The position numbers and the translations under genes were made by a program. A model generated the notes under the pieces. It was not told the DNA's origin and made no database searches. It saw nothing but the letters and a program-made list of their open reading frames with translations. Positions 35,369 to 44,174 of a stretch of DNA of 64,000 nt are shown here, piece after piece. How positions within the stretch are numbered: position 1 is the first letter of the stretch; every line of letters begins with the position of its first letter. The DNA comes from Bacteroidia bacterium (lineage in GTDB: Bacteria > Bacteroidota > Bacteroidia > UKL13-3), in assembly GCA_019695215.1 (NCBI GenBank), contig JAIBAK010000010.1, positions 1 through 64,000 of the forward strand, in the 5' to 3' direction.

Positions 35369-35866
35369 ATGAGCCATATAAAACTCCTCCTGCTACTTGC
35401 CTCCCTTAGCTGCCTTAGCCTGCATTGCAAAAAAGAAAGCGAATTAGATAAACTGCCGCCTGCTACCACTACTGGCAAGCAAACTTTGGGTTGTTTGATA
35501 AACGGGAAGGCGTTTATTGGTGATGGCTGGTCCAAAATGTACTACGGAATATACCACGATGCCATGGTTGAAATTGAAGTGAAAGATATTGTGGATGGAG
35601 ATTTGTATTTCCGTACGGAAGGAATCATCACCAAGCCCGGAGATTATGTGATACCATATAATCAACCGTCAAAGCATATTTTTGCCTATCAATGGCATTA
35701 TGGGTCTGATAATACTCCAAATGGGTTTGGTTTTCTTCGCATCACACGCTTAGACTCGGTGCAACATTATATAGCCGGGCAATTTGATTTTACTATTTTC
35801 AATTCAAGTGGCACAGCCAGTGTGCATGTAAGCAATGGCCGATTTGATTTGAGATATGCTCCTTAA
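35369..35866 (+). CDS. lipoprotein of unknown function
   Basis: 165 residues. The lipobox is LSLHC with Cys20, followed by KKES. After a Pro/Thr linker the domain starts TLGCLINGKAFIGDGW and ends NSSGTASVHVSNGRFDLRY. This is the layout of small Bacteroidota lipoproteins (DUF6252/DUF5025-like) with an all-beta fold; I am not sure of the family. It is transcribed from its own promoter and faces a convergent GtrA gene. Confidence 0.6.
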   Translation: MSHIKLLLLLASLSCLSLHCKKESELDKLPPATTTGKQTLGCLINGKAFIGDGWSKMYYGIYHDAMVEIEVKDIVDGDLYFRTEGIITKPGDYVIPYNQPSKHIFAYQWHYGSDNTPNGFGFLRITRLDSVQHYIAGQFDFTIFNSSGTASVHVSNGRFDLRYAP

Positions 35867-35896
35867 CTTTTTTAGTGAATCGGCTTACAGCTACAC

Positions 35897-36442
35897 TCAG
35901 GTAACCACGTGGCTTTTTTTGAACACCAGAAAATTGGTGCCCAAAAAATTGCTGGCTGCCGAAAATGCGGTGGCAATAATCTTTGAAATATACGGGTCGC
36001 TGATGTATTCCATACCGCGGCACCACTCTACCAGCGCATACAGCACAAACTGATTGAGCAAAAAAGAAAATGTGTACACCAGCGCATACCCCCAAAAATA
36101 GTTTTTTTCGTGGTTTACCTGCTGTTTAAAGGTCCACTTTTTATTGATAGGGAAACCCACCACCAGACCGGTGATATCGCCCGTAACCGAAAATAAAAGG
36201 TAAAACGGAATAATGCCGGCAAAAAGATTATCGAGCCCTGTATTGTGATTGGCAATAAGGTACATTTTGCACAGGGCGCTAAACACAAAATAACTGATGC
36301 CAAATGCGGTAGCGCCAACTATTCCAAACTTAATCAGTTTTTTTAGCCTCCGGTTTTTGATGTATTTACGCGCAAGTTGTAGCAAGTGAAACTCCCCCTG
36401 ACCTTTATATGAATAGGGCAAAAATATTCATTTTGCAGCATA
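35897..36442 (-). CDS. GtrA-like membrane protein
   Basis: 181 residues from an in-frame ATG at 36442 (a TTG at 36421 gives 174). It has four membrane segments: LIKFGIVGATAFGISYFVF, a second near FAGIIPFYLLFSV, a third near YALVYTFSFLLNQFVLYALV, and a fourth near IIATAFSAASNFLGTNFLVF. INKKWTFKQQ between the second and third is the GtrA signature. Family members move undecaprenyl-phosphate-linked sugars across the cytoplasmic membrane. No partner glycosyltransferase is adjacent. Confidence 0.8.
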
Positions 36443-36609
36443 AAACACCACCCGCAAGGGGGTATATGTGCTGCTTTGTGTACAGAAAACAAGTTTTTAA
36501 CCAAATAAAAGATAACACAACGCTTTCAAAACTCGTTTAGAAAACAAATATTGCACAACCAATCTATACAAGTCAAACAAATCTGCTGCTCATTATAGGG
36601 GGTGAGTAC

Positions 36610-36816
36610 ATGCAAAAGATTAAAAAAACAGGCTGTTGGGGGATATGCCTGTTGCTATTACTGGGAGTTACTTTGTTTTCATCGTGCTCAAAATTTTATT
36701 CAGGCACGCGGGGCGAAAAACGCAAACCATTTACATTGAAGCGGGGAAGGTATCCGTACATCCGGCACTTTAGTGTTGACGGAAAAGAAATGCCCGATAG
36801 TAAAACTAAGATGTAA
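36610..36816 (+). CDS. very small lipoprotein
   Basis: 68 residues. The signal sequence GICLLLLLGVTLFSSC ends in a lipobox Cys26, and the mature part is strongly basic (TRGEKRKPFTLKRGRYPYIRH). I do not recognise the family. Basic tiny lipoproteins of this sort occur often in Bacteroidota. The stop lies 9 bases from the convergent YebC gene. Confidence 0.5.
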   Translation: MQKIKKTGCWGICLLLLLGVTLFSSCSKFYSGTRGEKRKPFTLKRGRYPYIRHFSVDGKEMPDSKTKM

Positions 36817-36825
36817 TGGCGCAGC

Positions 36826-37536
36826 TCACAGCTTCATGTTGTGAAATACCGCCTGCACATCTTCGTCATCTTCAATTTTTTCAAGCAGGGTGTTTACCAG
36901 TTCGGCTTCTTCTTCGTTTACCTCAACGGTGAGGTTGGGAATGCGCTGAAACTCGCTGTTTATGATATTCAGTCTGCGGTCTTCCAGCGCTTTTTGCATC
37001 ATTCCAAAACCCGAGAAAGCGGTAGTAATAATAATTTCGTCTTCGTCTTTTTCAATTTCTTCCAGGCCAAAATCAATCAGCTCAAGTTCCAGGTCGTCCA
37101 TATTAACACTCGCTGCACTAACGGTAAATACGCTTTTGTGATCGAACAGGTAATCGAGTGATCCGCTTTTTGCCAGTTCGCCATGGTTGCGGTTAAAAAT
37201 GGTGCGCAGGTTGGCCACGGTGCGGGTGGGGTTGTCGGTAGCGCACTCTATTACAATGCCTACTCCTTTAGGTCCCTTACACTCGTACACCATTTCTTCA
37301 TAAGCTTTATCTTCTTTGCTCGAAGCCTTCTTTATGGCATTGTCAATATTCACCTTAGGCATATTATCGGCCTTGGCATTTTGCAGTACCGCTCTCAGTC
37401 GGGCGTTGCTGTCGGGGTCGGGGCCTCCGGCCTTCACAGCCATTGATATTTCTTTTCCGTATTTGGTAAAGGTTTTGGACATTTTTGCCCACCTTTTCAT
37501 TTTTCTTACTTTTCTGAATTCAAACGCGCGTCCCAT
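36826..37536 (-). CDS. YebC/PmpR family protein
   Basis: 236 residues, full length. The start MGRAFEFRKVRKMKRWAKM and TKYGKEISMAVKAGGPDPDS are the Bacteroidota form of the YebC N-terminal domain. NMPKVNIDNAIKKAS, YECKGPKGVGIVIECATDN and FNRNHGELAKSGSLDYLF follow in order. The family was annotated as transcription regulators; newer work on some members points to helping ribosomes over proline-rich stretches. Which applies here cannot be told from the sequence. Confidence 0.9.
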   Translation of the reverse strand: MGRAFEFRKVRKMKRWAKMSKTFTKYGKEISMAVKAGGPDPDSNARLRAVLQNAKADNMPKVNIDNAIKKASSKEDKAYEEMVYECKGPKGVGIVIECATDNPTRTVANLRTIFNRNHGELAKSGSLDYLFDHKSVFTVSAASVNMDDLELELIDFGLEEIEKDEDEIIITTAFSGFGMMQKALEDRRLNIINSEFQRIPNLTVEVNEEEAELVNTLLEKIEDDEDVQAVFHNMKL

Positions 37537-37612
37537 ATTGTGCTTGTAATGTTTTAAAAGAAACTGCTGCGAAAATAATTAATTTGGCGAAAGGCTGCGT
37601 AATTTCGTGTGC

Positions 37613-37915
37613 ATGATTATATACAACGTAACGGTGAGCCTGGCCGATGAAAGCATACACGATGAGTGGCTGCAATGGATGAAAGAGGTGCATGTGCCTC
37701 AGGTAATGCAAACCGGCCTTTTTGCCGAATCGAAAATGCTGCGTCTGCTGCATGAGGAAAACAACGGAATTACCTATGCCATACAGTACCGCTGCCCTAG
37801 CCTTACCCACTACGGTCGCTACCTGAATGAGTTTGCTCCCGCCCTGCAAGCCGAAACCGCCAAACGTTACGGAGACAAAGTGCTTGCCTTCCGAACCCTG
37901 CTGGAAGAGGTATAG
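37613..37915 (+). CDS. DUF4286 family protein
   Basis: 100 residues from ATG 37613 (a GTG two codons earlier is in frame). MIIYNVTVSLADESIHDEWLQW and KEVHVPQVMQTGLFAESKM, then GITYAIQYRCPS and LQAETAKRYGDKVLAFRTLL, match DUF4286, a ferredoxin-like-fold protein of unknown role in Bacteroidota. It is cytosolic. A short hairpin, CCCTCA/TGAGGG followed by TTTT at 37917-37939, could end its transcript. Confidence 0.75.
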   Translation: MIIYNVTVSLADESIHDEWLQWMKEVHVPQVMQTGLFAESKMLRLLHEENNGITYAIQYRCPSLTHYGRYLNEFAPALQAETAKRYGDKVLAFRTLLEEV

Positions 37916-38010
37916 CCCCCCTCAAGCAGGGTGAGGGTTTTGCAAATTACTGATTTTCGCGCAGGCGCGATACCCGTTCGGAAATATCCTTCATTTTTGG
38001 GGGGGGGAAA

Positions 38011-38041
38011 TTGCTTTTATCCATAGGGGTAAATACTTTTG
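38011..38041 (+). promoter_or_regulatory. Bacteroidota promoter of the response-regulator gene
   Basis: TTG (38011-38013), 20 bases, TACTTTTG (38034-38041). A run of nine G at 37999-38007 lies just upstream. The promoter excludes the in-frame TTG at 38011 as a start and supports TTG 38065. Confidence 0.6.
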
Positions 38042-38064
38042 AATGGTCAATAATTTGCCCGACC

Positions 38065-38742
38065 TTGAGTAATACAAAAACCGCCATTACTGTAGCAATT
38101 GCCGAAAACGACACGTATCAGTCAGACCTGCTGGTACACCGGCTGTCGCGTTTTGGTGCTGTAGAAATAGCTTTTACCGCTTGTAACGGAGAGGAGTTTT
38201 TACAACAATTAGGCAATCATCCCCGGTTGCCCGATATCGTGTTAATGGACATTCAAATGCCGGTTCTTGGCGGAATTGAAACCACCGGTATTTTGAGCAA
38301 AACCTATCCGATGGTGAAAGTGATTGCCTTTTCGCAATGGGATAATATAGAGCGGGTGGCATCAATGATTTTGCATGGTGCCGTGGCTTTTGTAAGCAAA
38401 ACACTTCCGGTAAGCCAGTTGGTACAACTGATGATTGCAGTGCACGAAGGACGACACCAGCTTAGCGACCACCCTTACGCCTTGCCCGTGCTGGAGAAAA
38501 TTAAAGAGATGCGCGAAAAAGGACAGCTGCTTTCTCCACGCATGCAAATGGTGCTCACCCATGTGTGCAGCGAGCGCTCGTCACGCGAAATTGCCGAACT
38601 GATGGATTTGAGCCTTGACAGCGTGAAAGGTTACCGCAAAGAGTTGTTTAAATTAACCGGAGTGAAAAACGTTGCCGGATTAGTAAAATACGGATTGCAA
38701 CACGGATACCTCTCGCCCAAACATAGCAGGAAAGAAGAGTAA
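38065..38742 (+). CDS. NarL/FixJ-type response regulator
   Basis: 225 residues from TTG 38065 (the receiver domain begins ITVAIAENDT a few codons later, and no ATG is in frame nearby). The phospho-acceptor is Asp in DIVLMDIQMPVLGG; the switch Lys is in AFVSKTLP. The LuxR-type HTH is LSPRMQMVLTHVCSERSSRE and on to LSLDSVKGYRKELFKLTGV. The usual acidic pair at the start of the receiver is Glu-Asn-Asp. No sensor kinase is adjacent, so it is an orphan in this window. Confidence 0.85.
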   Translation: MSNTKTAITVAIAENDTYQSDLLVHRLSRFGAVEIAFTACNGEEFLQQLGNHPRLPDIVLMDIQMPVLGGIETTGILSKTYPMVKVIAFSQWDNIERVASMILHGAVAFVSKTLPVSQLVQLMIAVHEGRHQLSDHPYALPVLEKIKEMREKGQLLSPRMQMVLTHVCSERSSREIAELMDLSLDSVKGYRKELFKLTGVKNVAGLVKYGLQHGYLSPKHSRKEE

Positions 38743-38743
38743 T

Positions 38744-39949
38744 TTACCGGTGCTGTAAAATTTTTAGCTTCTGTCCTTTTTTAATATAGGTTTCCACCAT
38801 CTGGTTCCACTTCATAATATCGGGTACCGATACACTGAATTTTTTCGCCACATCGTTAATGTCTTCGTTTTTCTCTACAGTATATTCCACCAGTATAAAT
38901 TCTTCATACGGCTTGGTCGGTTCTTCTTCCAGAATTTCTTCTTCAATCAAATCGGCCGAATCGCCAGTTAAAAAATGTCCTTCCAGGTTGAGTCCTTGTA
39001 TTTCTGGAATTTCTATTGTAAATAACAAGTGATTGGTGTTGGTTAAAAATGGTTTGCGCAGCCACGGATTAAAAAGCTTTAGCATTTTGTAAGTGGTGCC
39101 GTTTTTCAAAGCAAAATCGGCCAGGTTGGTAATGCTGCTGTCAACAACAATTTTTTTTACCGGTATATTGGGATACAAGTGTTGCGGACTGATGTAATAG
39201 CCATACTTACGCGGGTTTTCGTAAATTTCTTTTATGGCCAGCAGGCGCATCACGTAGCGCGAGGTTTCGGTATTGAGGTATAAATCGTAGTACGAATCAA
39301 CGCCCTGGTTGTTGAGTTGCTTGCGCAGGCCCGCAATTCCCATATTGTACGAAGCGGCTGCCAGTGTCCAGTTGTTAAATTCGCGGTAAGCTTCTTTAAG
39401 GTAACGACAGGCGGCCTCGGTTGATTTTTCGAGGTGGTTGCGCTCGTCAATTTCTTCAGTAATGGTGAGCCCGAATTTTTTTCCGGTTTCTTCCAGAAAC
39501 TGCCAGTATCCCTGAGCTCCGGCAGGCGAAGTAACAATAGTGAGTCCGCTCTCGGCAAGGCACAGGTATTTAAAATCTTCGGGTACGTTATGTTTTTTCA
39601 GAATAGGAACAATAAGCGGAAAAAATTTGTGCGCCCGCTTAAGCATAAGCAACGTGTTCGATTGCCAATAGGTGTTTACCAGCATTTCTTTATCTAACCG
39701 CTCGCGCACATCAAAATCGTTAATGGGAAAACCTTCTCCGGCAAACGAAATATGCAGGGGCAGATTGAGCGAATAAATATGGTAATTTTTGTTAAAAGCC
39801 GATTGCGCCCTGTCGTTCTCGGTAAGAGAATTAAAGGAAAACAACTGCATGAGGCCCAAAAGCAACACCAGCAGGGTAAACGAAAACAACTTGGCTTTCA
39901 CTAATTCGGTATTGGTGCGGCAAAGGTCGGGAAGATTTTTTTGGCCCAT
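38744..39949 (-). CDS. MltD-type lytic transglycosylase with LysM, catalytic Glu present
   Basis: 401 residues from ATG 39949 (a GTG 57 bases earlier is in frame). A membrane or signal segment (LFSFTLLVLLLGLMQLF) is followed by the GH23 domain: KYLCLAESGLTIVTSPAGA has the catalytic Glu133, then QGYWQFLEETGKKFGL, DERNHLEKSTEAACRYL and AAASYNMGIAGLRKQL. A LysM (VEYTVEKNEDINDVAKKF) is at the C-terminus. It cleaves peptidoglycan glycan strands with a 1,6-anhydro product. It is a paralogue of the protein at 32310, which has Ala at the Glu position. Confidence 0.85.
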   Translation of the reverse strand: MGQKNLPDLCRTNTELVKAKLFSFTLLVLLLGLMQLFSFNSLTENDRAQSAFNKNYHIYSLNLPLHISFAGEGFPINDFDVRERLDKEMLVNTYWQSNTLLMLKRAHKFFPLIVPILKKHNVPEDFKYLCLAESGLTIVTSPAGAQGYWQFLEETGKKFGLTITEEIDERNHLEKSTEAACRYLKEAYREFNNWTLAAASYNMGIAGLRKQLNNQGVDSYYDLYLNTETSRYVMRLLAIKEIYENPRKYGYYISPQHLYPNIPVKKIVVDSSITNLADFALKNGTTYKMLKLFNPWLRKPFLTNTNHLLFTIEIPEIQGLNLEGHFLTGDSADLIEEEILEEEPTKPYEEFILVEYTVEKNEDINDVAKKFSVSVPDIMKWNQMVETYIKKGQKLKILQHR

Positions 39950-40070
39950 GTTCCTGCTTTTGAACAAATTATTTTTTAAACACTGCAAGTGTAGGTTTTT
40001 ACACACACAAGCTATGCACTTTTTATCCCAAAAATCCCCTTATTGCGTTATCAATTCAATGTTTAATTTT

Positions 40071-40487
40071 ATGAAGCGTAATGCCCTGTTTCTTTTTCTG
40101 ACTTTACTGGTTTCTCCTTTTGTTTCTTTGGCTCAGGATACTAACGGAGAGGCAGCAGAGATTAAAGAATTTGAATATTTTAAAAACGTAACTCCGCTGC
40201 GCGAGGCACTGAAACAGTTGAATATGGCCGGGTATTTAGCCGATGAGGTGCTTTGGATAAGTGAAACAGACGAAGTACCCGTTACCGCACAGGAAGCCAA
40301 CAACCGACTGAAAGCGGCTATTAAGTTGCCTAAAAAATATACTATTAAACAAGCTTCCGAAACCAATCACGGCTATGCGCAAACATTTGGCATTTACGGA
40401 GCCGATGAGGTGGCTATTTACTTTGTGGCGTTTCGCATAAACATGCAAACCAAAAAGATTGAAGAAATACGGGTTACCGCCAACTAA
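40071..40487 (+). CDS. small secreted protein of unknown function
   Basis: 138 residues from ATG 40071, chosen for the signal peptide MKRNALFLFLTLLVSPFVSL, ending AQ. The frame is open for 280 bases upstream but overlaps the divergent gene there. The mature part has EYFKNVTPLREALKQLNMAGY and a PVTAQEANNRLKAAIKLP helix; it looks like a small alpha-beta domain. I do not recognise the family. Its stop overlaps that of the convergent MbnH-like gene by four bases (40484-40487). Confidence 0.55.
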   Translation: MKRNALFLFLTLLVSPFVSLAQDTNGEAAEIKEFEYFKNVTPLREALKQLNMAGYLADEVLWISETDEVPVTAQEANNRLKAAIKLPKKYTIKQASETNHGYAQTFGIYGADEVAIYFVAFRINMQTKKIEEIRVTAN

Positions 40488-41482
40488 GGAACTAATTTTT
40501 TATTGGTGATAAAAGCCGAATCGGTGAGCGTATGTAAAAAAGCAATCACCGCCTGCTGTTGTTTGGCCGACAGGTTTATTTTTTTCTTTATCAATATTGA
40601 ATCGGTAGCAGCCGAAGGTTTTATTTCGTGCACGTAATGCTGTAGCACCCGGCTCAGGGTTTCAAAACGCCCGTCATGCATGTAGGGTGCCGTGAGTGCC
40701 ACATTGCGCAGCGAAGGCGTGACGAACTTTCCCTCATCGGCTTTGGTGTCGGTAACACGCGCACGCCCGCGGTCTTTTTCAAAAGAGGTATCCAATCCGT
40801 TGCTGCGAAATTTAAAATCGGAAAACAAAACCCCCGCATGGCAGGTGGCACAATGCTGCTCAAACAGTTTTTTTCCTTCAGATTCTTCTTTAGTAAACTT
40901 CGCTTTTCCCTGCAACACGTCATCGTACTTGGCGTGTGCCGAAACCAATGTTCCCATGTACTGCGCAAGAGCCAGCATAACATTTCGGGTATAAATGCTG
41001 TCGGTGCCAAAAGCACTTTTAAAAAAAGCCGGATAAAAAGTACTGCGCCTTAGTTTAGTAATCATTTGTCTGATGGACTCGCCCATTTCAAGCGTATCGG
41101 TAATGGGGGCAAGCGGCATTACCTCTAAATGATTCACCCCGCCATCGGCCATAAAATACGGATGCCATTGCACATTAAAAATACCGGGGGCATTGCGCCT
41201 CCCTTTTTGATTTTTTATTCCGGTACTCAATGCCTTTCCGCCATCGGCAAAAGCAAAAGCCTGGTGGTGGCAGGATGCGCAGGCAATGGTGCTGTCGGCC
41301 GAAAGCAGCGGGTCGTTAAACAATAATTTTCCTAAATCTATTCCGGCCTGCGAAACAGGATTTCCTTTGAATTGATAAACGGGTTCGGGAAAATGAGCGG
41401 GTAATTCGATAAGCGGTTGCGATGTTTGCGTGCAGGCAATACCGGATAAAACAAGGCAGGCTAAAACAGATACGCGGGTCAC
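40484..41482 (-). CDS. MauG-like diheme cytochrome c peroxidase, MbnH type by context
   Basis: 332 residues. The start is GTG 41482, overlapping the previous stop as GTGA. A lipobox LSGIAC (Cys17) puts it on a membrane facing the periplasm. Two CxxCH heme sites: CASCH at 68-72 and CATCH at 211-215. APYMHDGRFETL is typical of MauG/CcpA proteins. The gene directly follows two MbnP-family genes. In characterised systems the MbnH diheme enzyme oxidises a Trp of MbnP to kynurenine, creating a copper site. The same reaction is likely here; a plain H2O2-removing peroxidase is the alternative. Confidence 0.75.
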   Translation of the reverse strand: MTRVSVLACLVLSGIACTQTSQPLIELPAHFPEPVYQFKGNPVSQAGIDLGKLLFNDPLLSADSTIACASCHHQAFAFADGGKALSTGIKNQKGRRNAPGIFNVQWHPYFMADGGVNHLEVMPLAPITDTLEMGESIRQMITKLRRSTFYPAFFKSAFGTDSIYTRNVMLALAQYMGTLVSAHAKYDDVLQGKAKFTKEESEGKKLFEQHCATCHAGVLFSDFKFRSNGLDTSFEKDRGRARVTDTKADEGKFVTPSLRNVALTAPYMHDGRFETLSRVLQHYVHEIKPSAATDSILIKKKINLSAKQQQAVIAFLHTLTDSAFITNKKLVP

Positions 41483-42252
41483 TTTATCTCACCAAAACTA
41501 AACATATCGGCATAATTATCGGCCAGACTATTGGCAACAGCCGATGGGGCATGCACACTGTTGATTTGTTTCAAATCAAGTGTCACGGGGTTTTTGAAAT
41601 ACTCGCTCCAATCGGTTTTGATAACCAGCGTATCCGAACCGGTATTGGTGGCCTGCAACGATTGTGCACCAAAGCTCAGTGTCACTTTGCGGATGGCGTT
41701 GTTCGGACTCTCAAAACCTCCTACGTGTAAAGAAAATCCGCTTTCCGAACCATCCATAAAATACCCTTCTATTTTGGTAAACACATACCCCGAGGCCCAG
41801 CCCCAGTACATATTGTGTATCGCATCGAGTGCTCCTGTTTGTCCCTGTGCCCCTCCGGCATTTTTTGCACTGTCAACGCCAATTAAAAATTCTATCCCGT
41901 CAAACGCTGCCGATGGAAGTCCGCTTAGCGTAAAGGTTTTGGAGGCCTCCTGGCTTTCATCAATTAAAAAGTAGGAGCCGGGTATCGCAAATGATTGCCC
42001 GCCCGACAGAAGTTTGATATTGGAGATATAATATTTGACCATGGCAAACCGCAACGAATCGTTATTGGCGTTTACATACCACTGCGATGATAAAACCAGC
42101 GGGGCGGCACCAAACACGTGCTGCATAGTTACGGTTGCCTTTGCCGTAAACGGTGAAACAACGGGGCCTTCTTCTTTGTTTTTACAGCCCGCACCAGCCA
42201 GTATTATTACTGATACTAAAAAGGCGGCTGCCCGTTGTGTTTTATTTTGCAT
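41479..42252 (-). CDS. MbnP-family copper-associated lipoprotein (copy 1)
   Basis: 257 residues with lipobox ILAGAGC (Cys23), then KNKEEG. The family layout is seen: FAMVKYYISNIKLLSGG, YFLIDESQEASKTFTLSGLP, the IEFLIGVDSAKN strand, GALDAIHNMYWGWASGYVF and FSLHVGGFES. The MYWGWASGY block offers the Trp residues expected to be oxidised, and His in LHVGG is a candidate copper ligand. It is coupled to the MbnH-like gene by GTGA and lies 7 bases after a second MbnP. It is probably a periplasmic copper-binding protein outside any methanobactin cluster. Confidence 0.75.
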   Translation of the reverse strand: MQNKTQRAAAFLVSVIILAGAGCKNKEEGPVVSPFTAKATVTMQHVFGAAPLVLSSQWYVNANNDSLRFAMVKYYISNIKLLSGGQSFAIPGSYFLIDESQEASKTFTLSGLPSAAFDGIEFLIGVDSAKNAGGAQGQTGALDAIHNMYWGWASGYVFTKIEGYFMDGSESGFSLHVGGFESPNNAIRKVTLSFGAQSLQATNTGSDTLVIKTDWSEYFKNPVTLDLKQINSVHAPSAVANSLADNYADMFSFGEIK

Positions 42253-42259
42253 AAAAATA

Positions 42260-43039
42260 TTATTGAATGGACCCGAACCGAATCATGTCGGCATAGTTGT
42301 CGGCAATGGTTTTTGACGAAGCGCCCGCAGTGCTTATATTGCGCATAGAGGCAATATTCCAAACTGCCGGGTTTTTAAATACCTCCTGCACATCGCTCTG
42401 TATGTTCAGGTTTTTGGTGGCTCCTCCCGCCAGTTGCAGGGTGGTGCCGGTGAATACAAAAGCATTTTCCTTAACAGCCGAATACGCTCCTTTAAAGCCA
42501 CCAATATGGTAAGCAAAGTTTCCGCTGGGGTTTACGGTAGTGCCTTCTAATTTAAACTGAATATACCCCGAACTCCAGGTCCAGAACATGCCATTGCCCG
42601 GATCAAGCGCTCCGGTTTGTGCACCCGACACGTTGCGCAGGCTGTCTACTCCAATTATAAATTTTATACCCTTGTACGTTCCCTTCGGAACTGAGTCGAG
42701 CTTTATCTGATAGGTAGCGTTGGCCGAACCATGATCAACCAGGTAATAACTTTCGGGCTGCACATAGTCAGGGGTAGTGCCATCTCCCATCAACACAATA
42801 TTGGTAAGGTAATATCTGAACATGGAAACTTTAAACTGTTCGCTGTTGGCGTTAGTGTAAGTGGTGCCATACACCAGCGGATCTGTTCCCGAATAGGCTT
42901 TTACATTTACCATCACCGTTCCGGTAGCCGGCTCGGGGGTGGGAATAATCGGATCTTTTGGGTCGCTCTCTTTTTTGCACTGAAGACCAATAAGGGAAAG
43001 CAGTATAACTGCTGAAAAAAACTTTATGTGTTTTGTCAT
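42260..43039 (-). CDS. MbnP-family copper-associated lipoprotein (copy 2)
   Basis: 259 residues, lipobox LSLIGLQC (Cys21), KKES after it. The same order as copy 1: FKVSMFRYYLTNIVLMGDG, YYLVDHGSANATYQIKLDSV, IKFIIGVDSLRNVSGAQTGA, GNGMFWTWSSGYIQFKLEG and FAYHIGGFKGA. The Trp block is GMFWTWSSGY. The two copies have clearly diverged, so the duplication is not recent. It is the first MbnP gene in the minus-strand unit, 38 bases after the SDR gene. Confidence 0.75.
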   Translation of the reverse strand: MTKHIKFFSAVILLSLIGLQCKKESDPKDPIIPTPEPATGTVMVNVKAYSGTDPLVYGTTYTNANSEQFKVSMFRYYLTNIVLMGDGTTPDYVQPESYYLVDHGSANATYQIKLDSVPKGTYKGIKFIIGVDSLRNVSGAQTGALDPGNGMFWTWSSGYIQFKLEGTTVNPSGNFAYHIGGFKGAYSAVKENAFVFTGTTLQLAGGATKNLNIQSDVQEVFKNPAVWNIASMRNISTAGASSKTIADNYADMIRFGSIQ

Positions 43040-43077
43040 CTCAAAAGGGATAATTTAATTTCGAAGATAAGAAATTT

Positions 43078-44103
43078 TTAGAAAGCACCGCTGTTCAACG
43101 CCAAAATACTTTCGGCAATGGTGGTTTCAACAGGAGTAAAGGTGAACCCTGTTTGCTTTTGAATTTTTTCGGCTTTATAAAAAAACCGGTTGTGCAGGGC
43201 GCGGGTGGTTTCAATGGTAACAAGCGGGTCTTTCCCTGTTAAAAATGCCCGCAATGCATCTAACGGAACGGCAAGCGAGGTTAGCCACTTGGGGGCTTTA
43301 ATTGTTGGATCCGGATTTCCGGTTTGGCGGTTTACCAAATGAAAAAGCTCCTGAAACGAAAGATTGGCGCTTACCAGCACAAACCGCTCGTGAACGATGG
43401 TGCTTTCCATAAGTTGTATCATCGCTTTGGCTACATCCTGCACATCCACATATCCGTTTACACCCTGTGTGTACATGGGTAGTTTTTTACTGGCCGTAGC
43501 CAGCATACGGCACGACCCTTTTTTCCAGTTGCCCGCACCCAGAATAACTCCGGGATTTACAATCACCACATCTAATCCCTCTTCGGCCGCACGCCACACT
43601 TCCATCTCTGCGCGGTATTTACTGATGGCGTAGTTTGAGTTTAATGGCGAATCTTCCCATTCGGTTTTTTCATCCATCAGCCGCCCGTTTTCGGCACGGC
43701 CAAGCGCGGCAATAGAGCTGGCATAACATAGTTTTTTGATGCCGAAGTCAAGGCACAGGTTTACGATATTGGCTGTTCCGCGCACATTGGTTTGCATCAT
43801 TTGCTCCACATGCTTTGGTACAAAAGAAACCATGGCCGCTGCGTGATACACGTGCGTTACTCCTGCAAACGCCTCCTCAAGGGCCGGAACATCGAGCAAA
43901 TCGGCTTCTGCCCACTCCAGCCCGTTAAGCAGTTTTTTAATTTCATCGGGCGAGTGTTTACCAAAACGATAGGAAACTATCAGGTTAAACTCATCCATGA
44001 GAGAGCTTTTTCTTCGAATGGCGCGCACACGCTGGCCTTGCTCAAGCAACGAGCAAAGGAGGTGTGCCCCCAAAAAACCTGTCCCACCGGTAACCAGAAT
44101 CAT
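43078..44103 (-). CDS. NAD(P)-dependent epimerase/reductase of the extended SDR family
   Basis: 341 residues. The Rossmann motif is MILVTGGTGFLGAHLLCSLL; VTHVYHAAAMVSF is the D/NAAxx strand. YAISKYRAEMEVWRAAE holds the catalytic Tyr-x-x-x-Lys, and VVIVNPGVILGAGNW follows. It resembles dihydroflavonol-4-reductase/3-beta-HSD-like members whose substrates are mostly unknown. It lies upstream of the MbnP genes on the same strand, but the link may be incidental. Confidence 0.8.
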   Translation of the reverse strand: MILVTGGTGFLGAHLLCSLLEQGQRVRAIRRKSSLMDEFNLIVSYRFGKHSPDEIKKLLNGLEWAEADLLDVPALEEAFAGVTHVYHAAAMVSFVPKHVEQMMQTNVRGTANIVNLCLDFGIKKLCYASSIAALGRAENGRLMDEKTEWEDSPLNSNYAISKYRAEMEVWRAAEEGLDVVIVNPGVILGAGNWKKGSCRMLATASKKLPMYTQGVNGYVDVQDVAKAMIQLMESTIVHERFVLVSANLSFQELFHLVNRQTGNPDPTIKAPKWLTSLAVPLDALRAFLTGKDPLVTIETTRALHNRFFYKAEKIQKQTGFTFTPVETTIAESILALNSGAF

Positions 44104-44174
44104 GTTGATTAGTTGATTACTTCTGTTAGAGAAGCTGCGCTAAAATAGGCTAATTTGCTTCAAATATTTGGCAC

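Noticed and set aside
37999..38007. Run of nine G, possible phase-variation tract
   Set aside because: It lies upstream of the -33 TTG, so a length change would alter neither promoter spacing nor reading frame.
39950..40006. GTG extension of the MltD gene and the long upstream frame of the gene at 40071
   Set aside because: They overlap divergently; the ATG starts at 39949 and 40071 give clean signal sequences.
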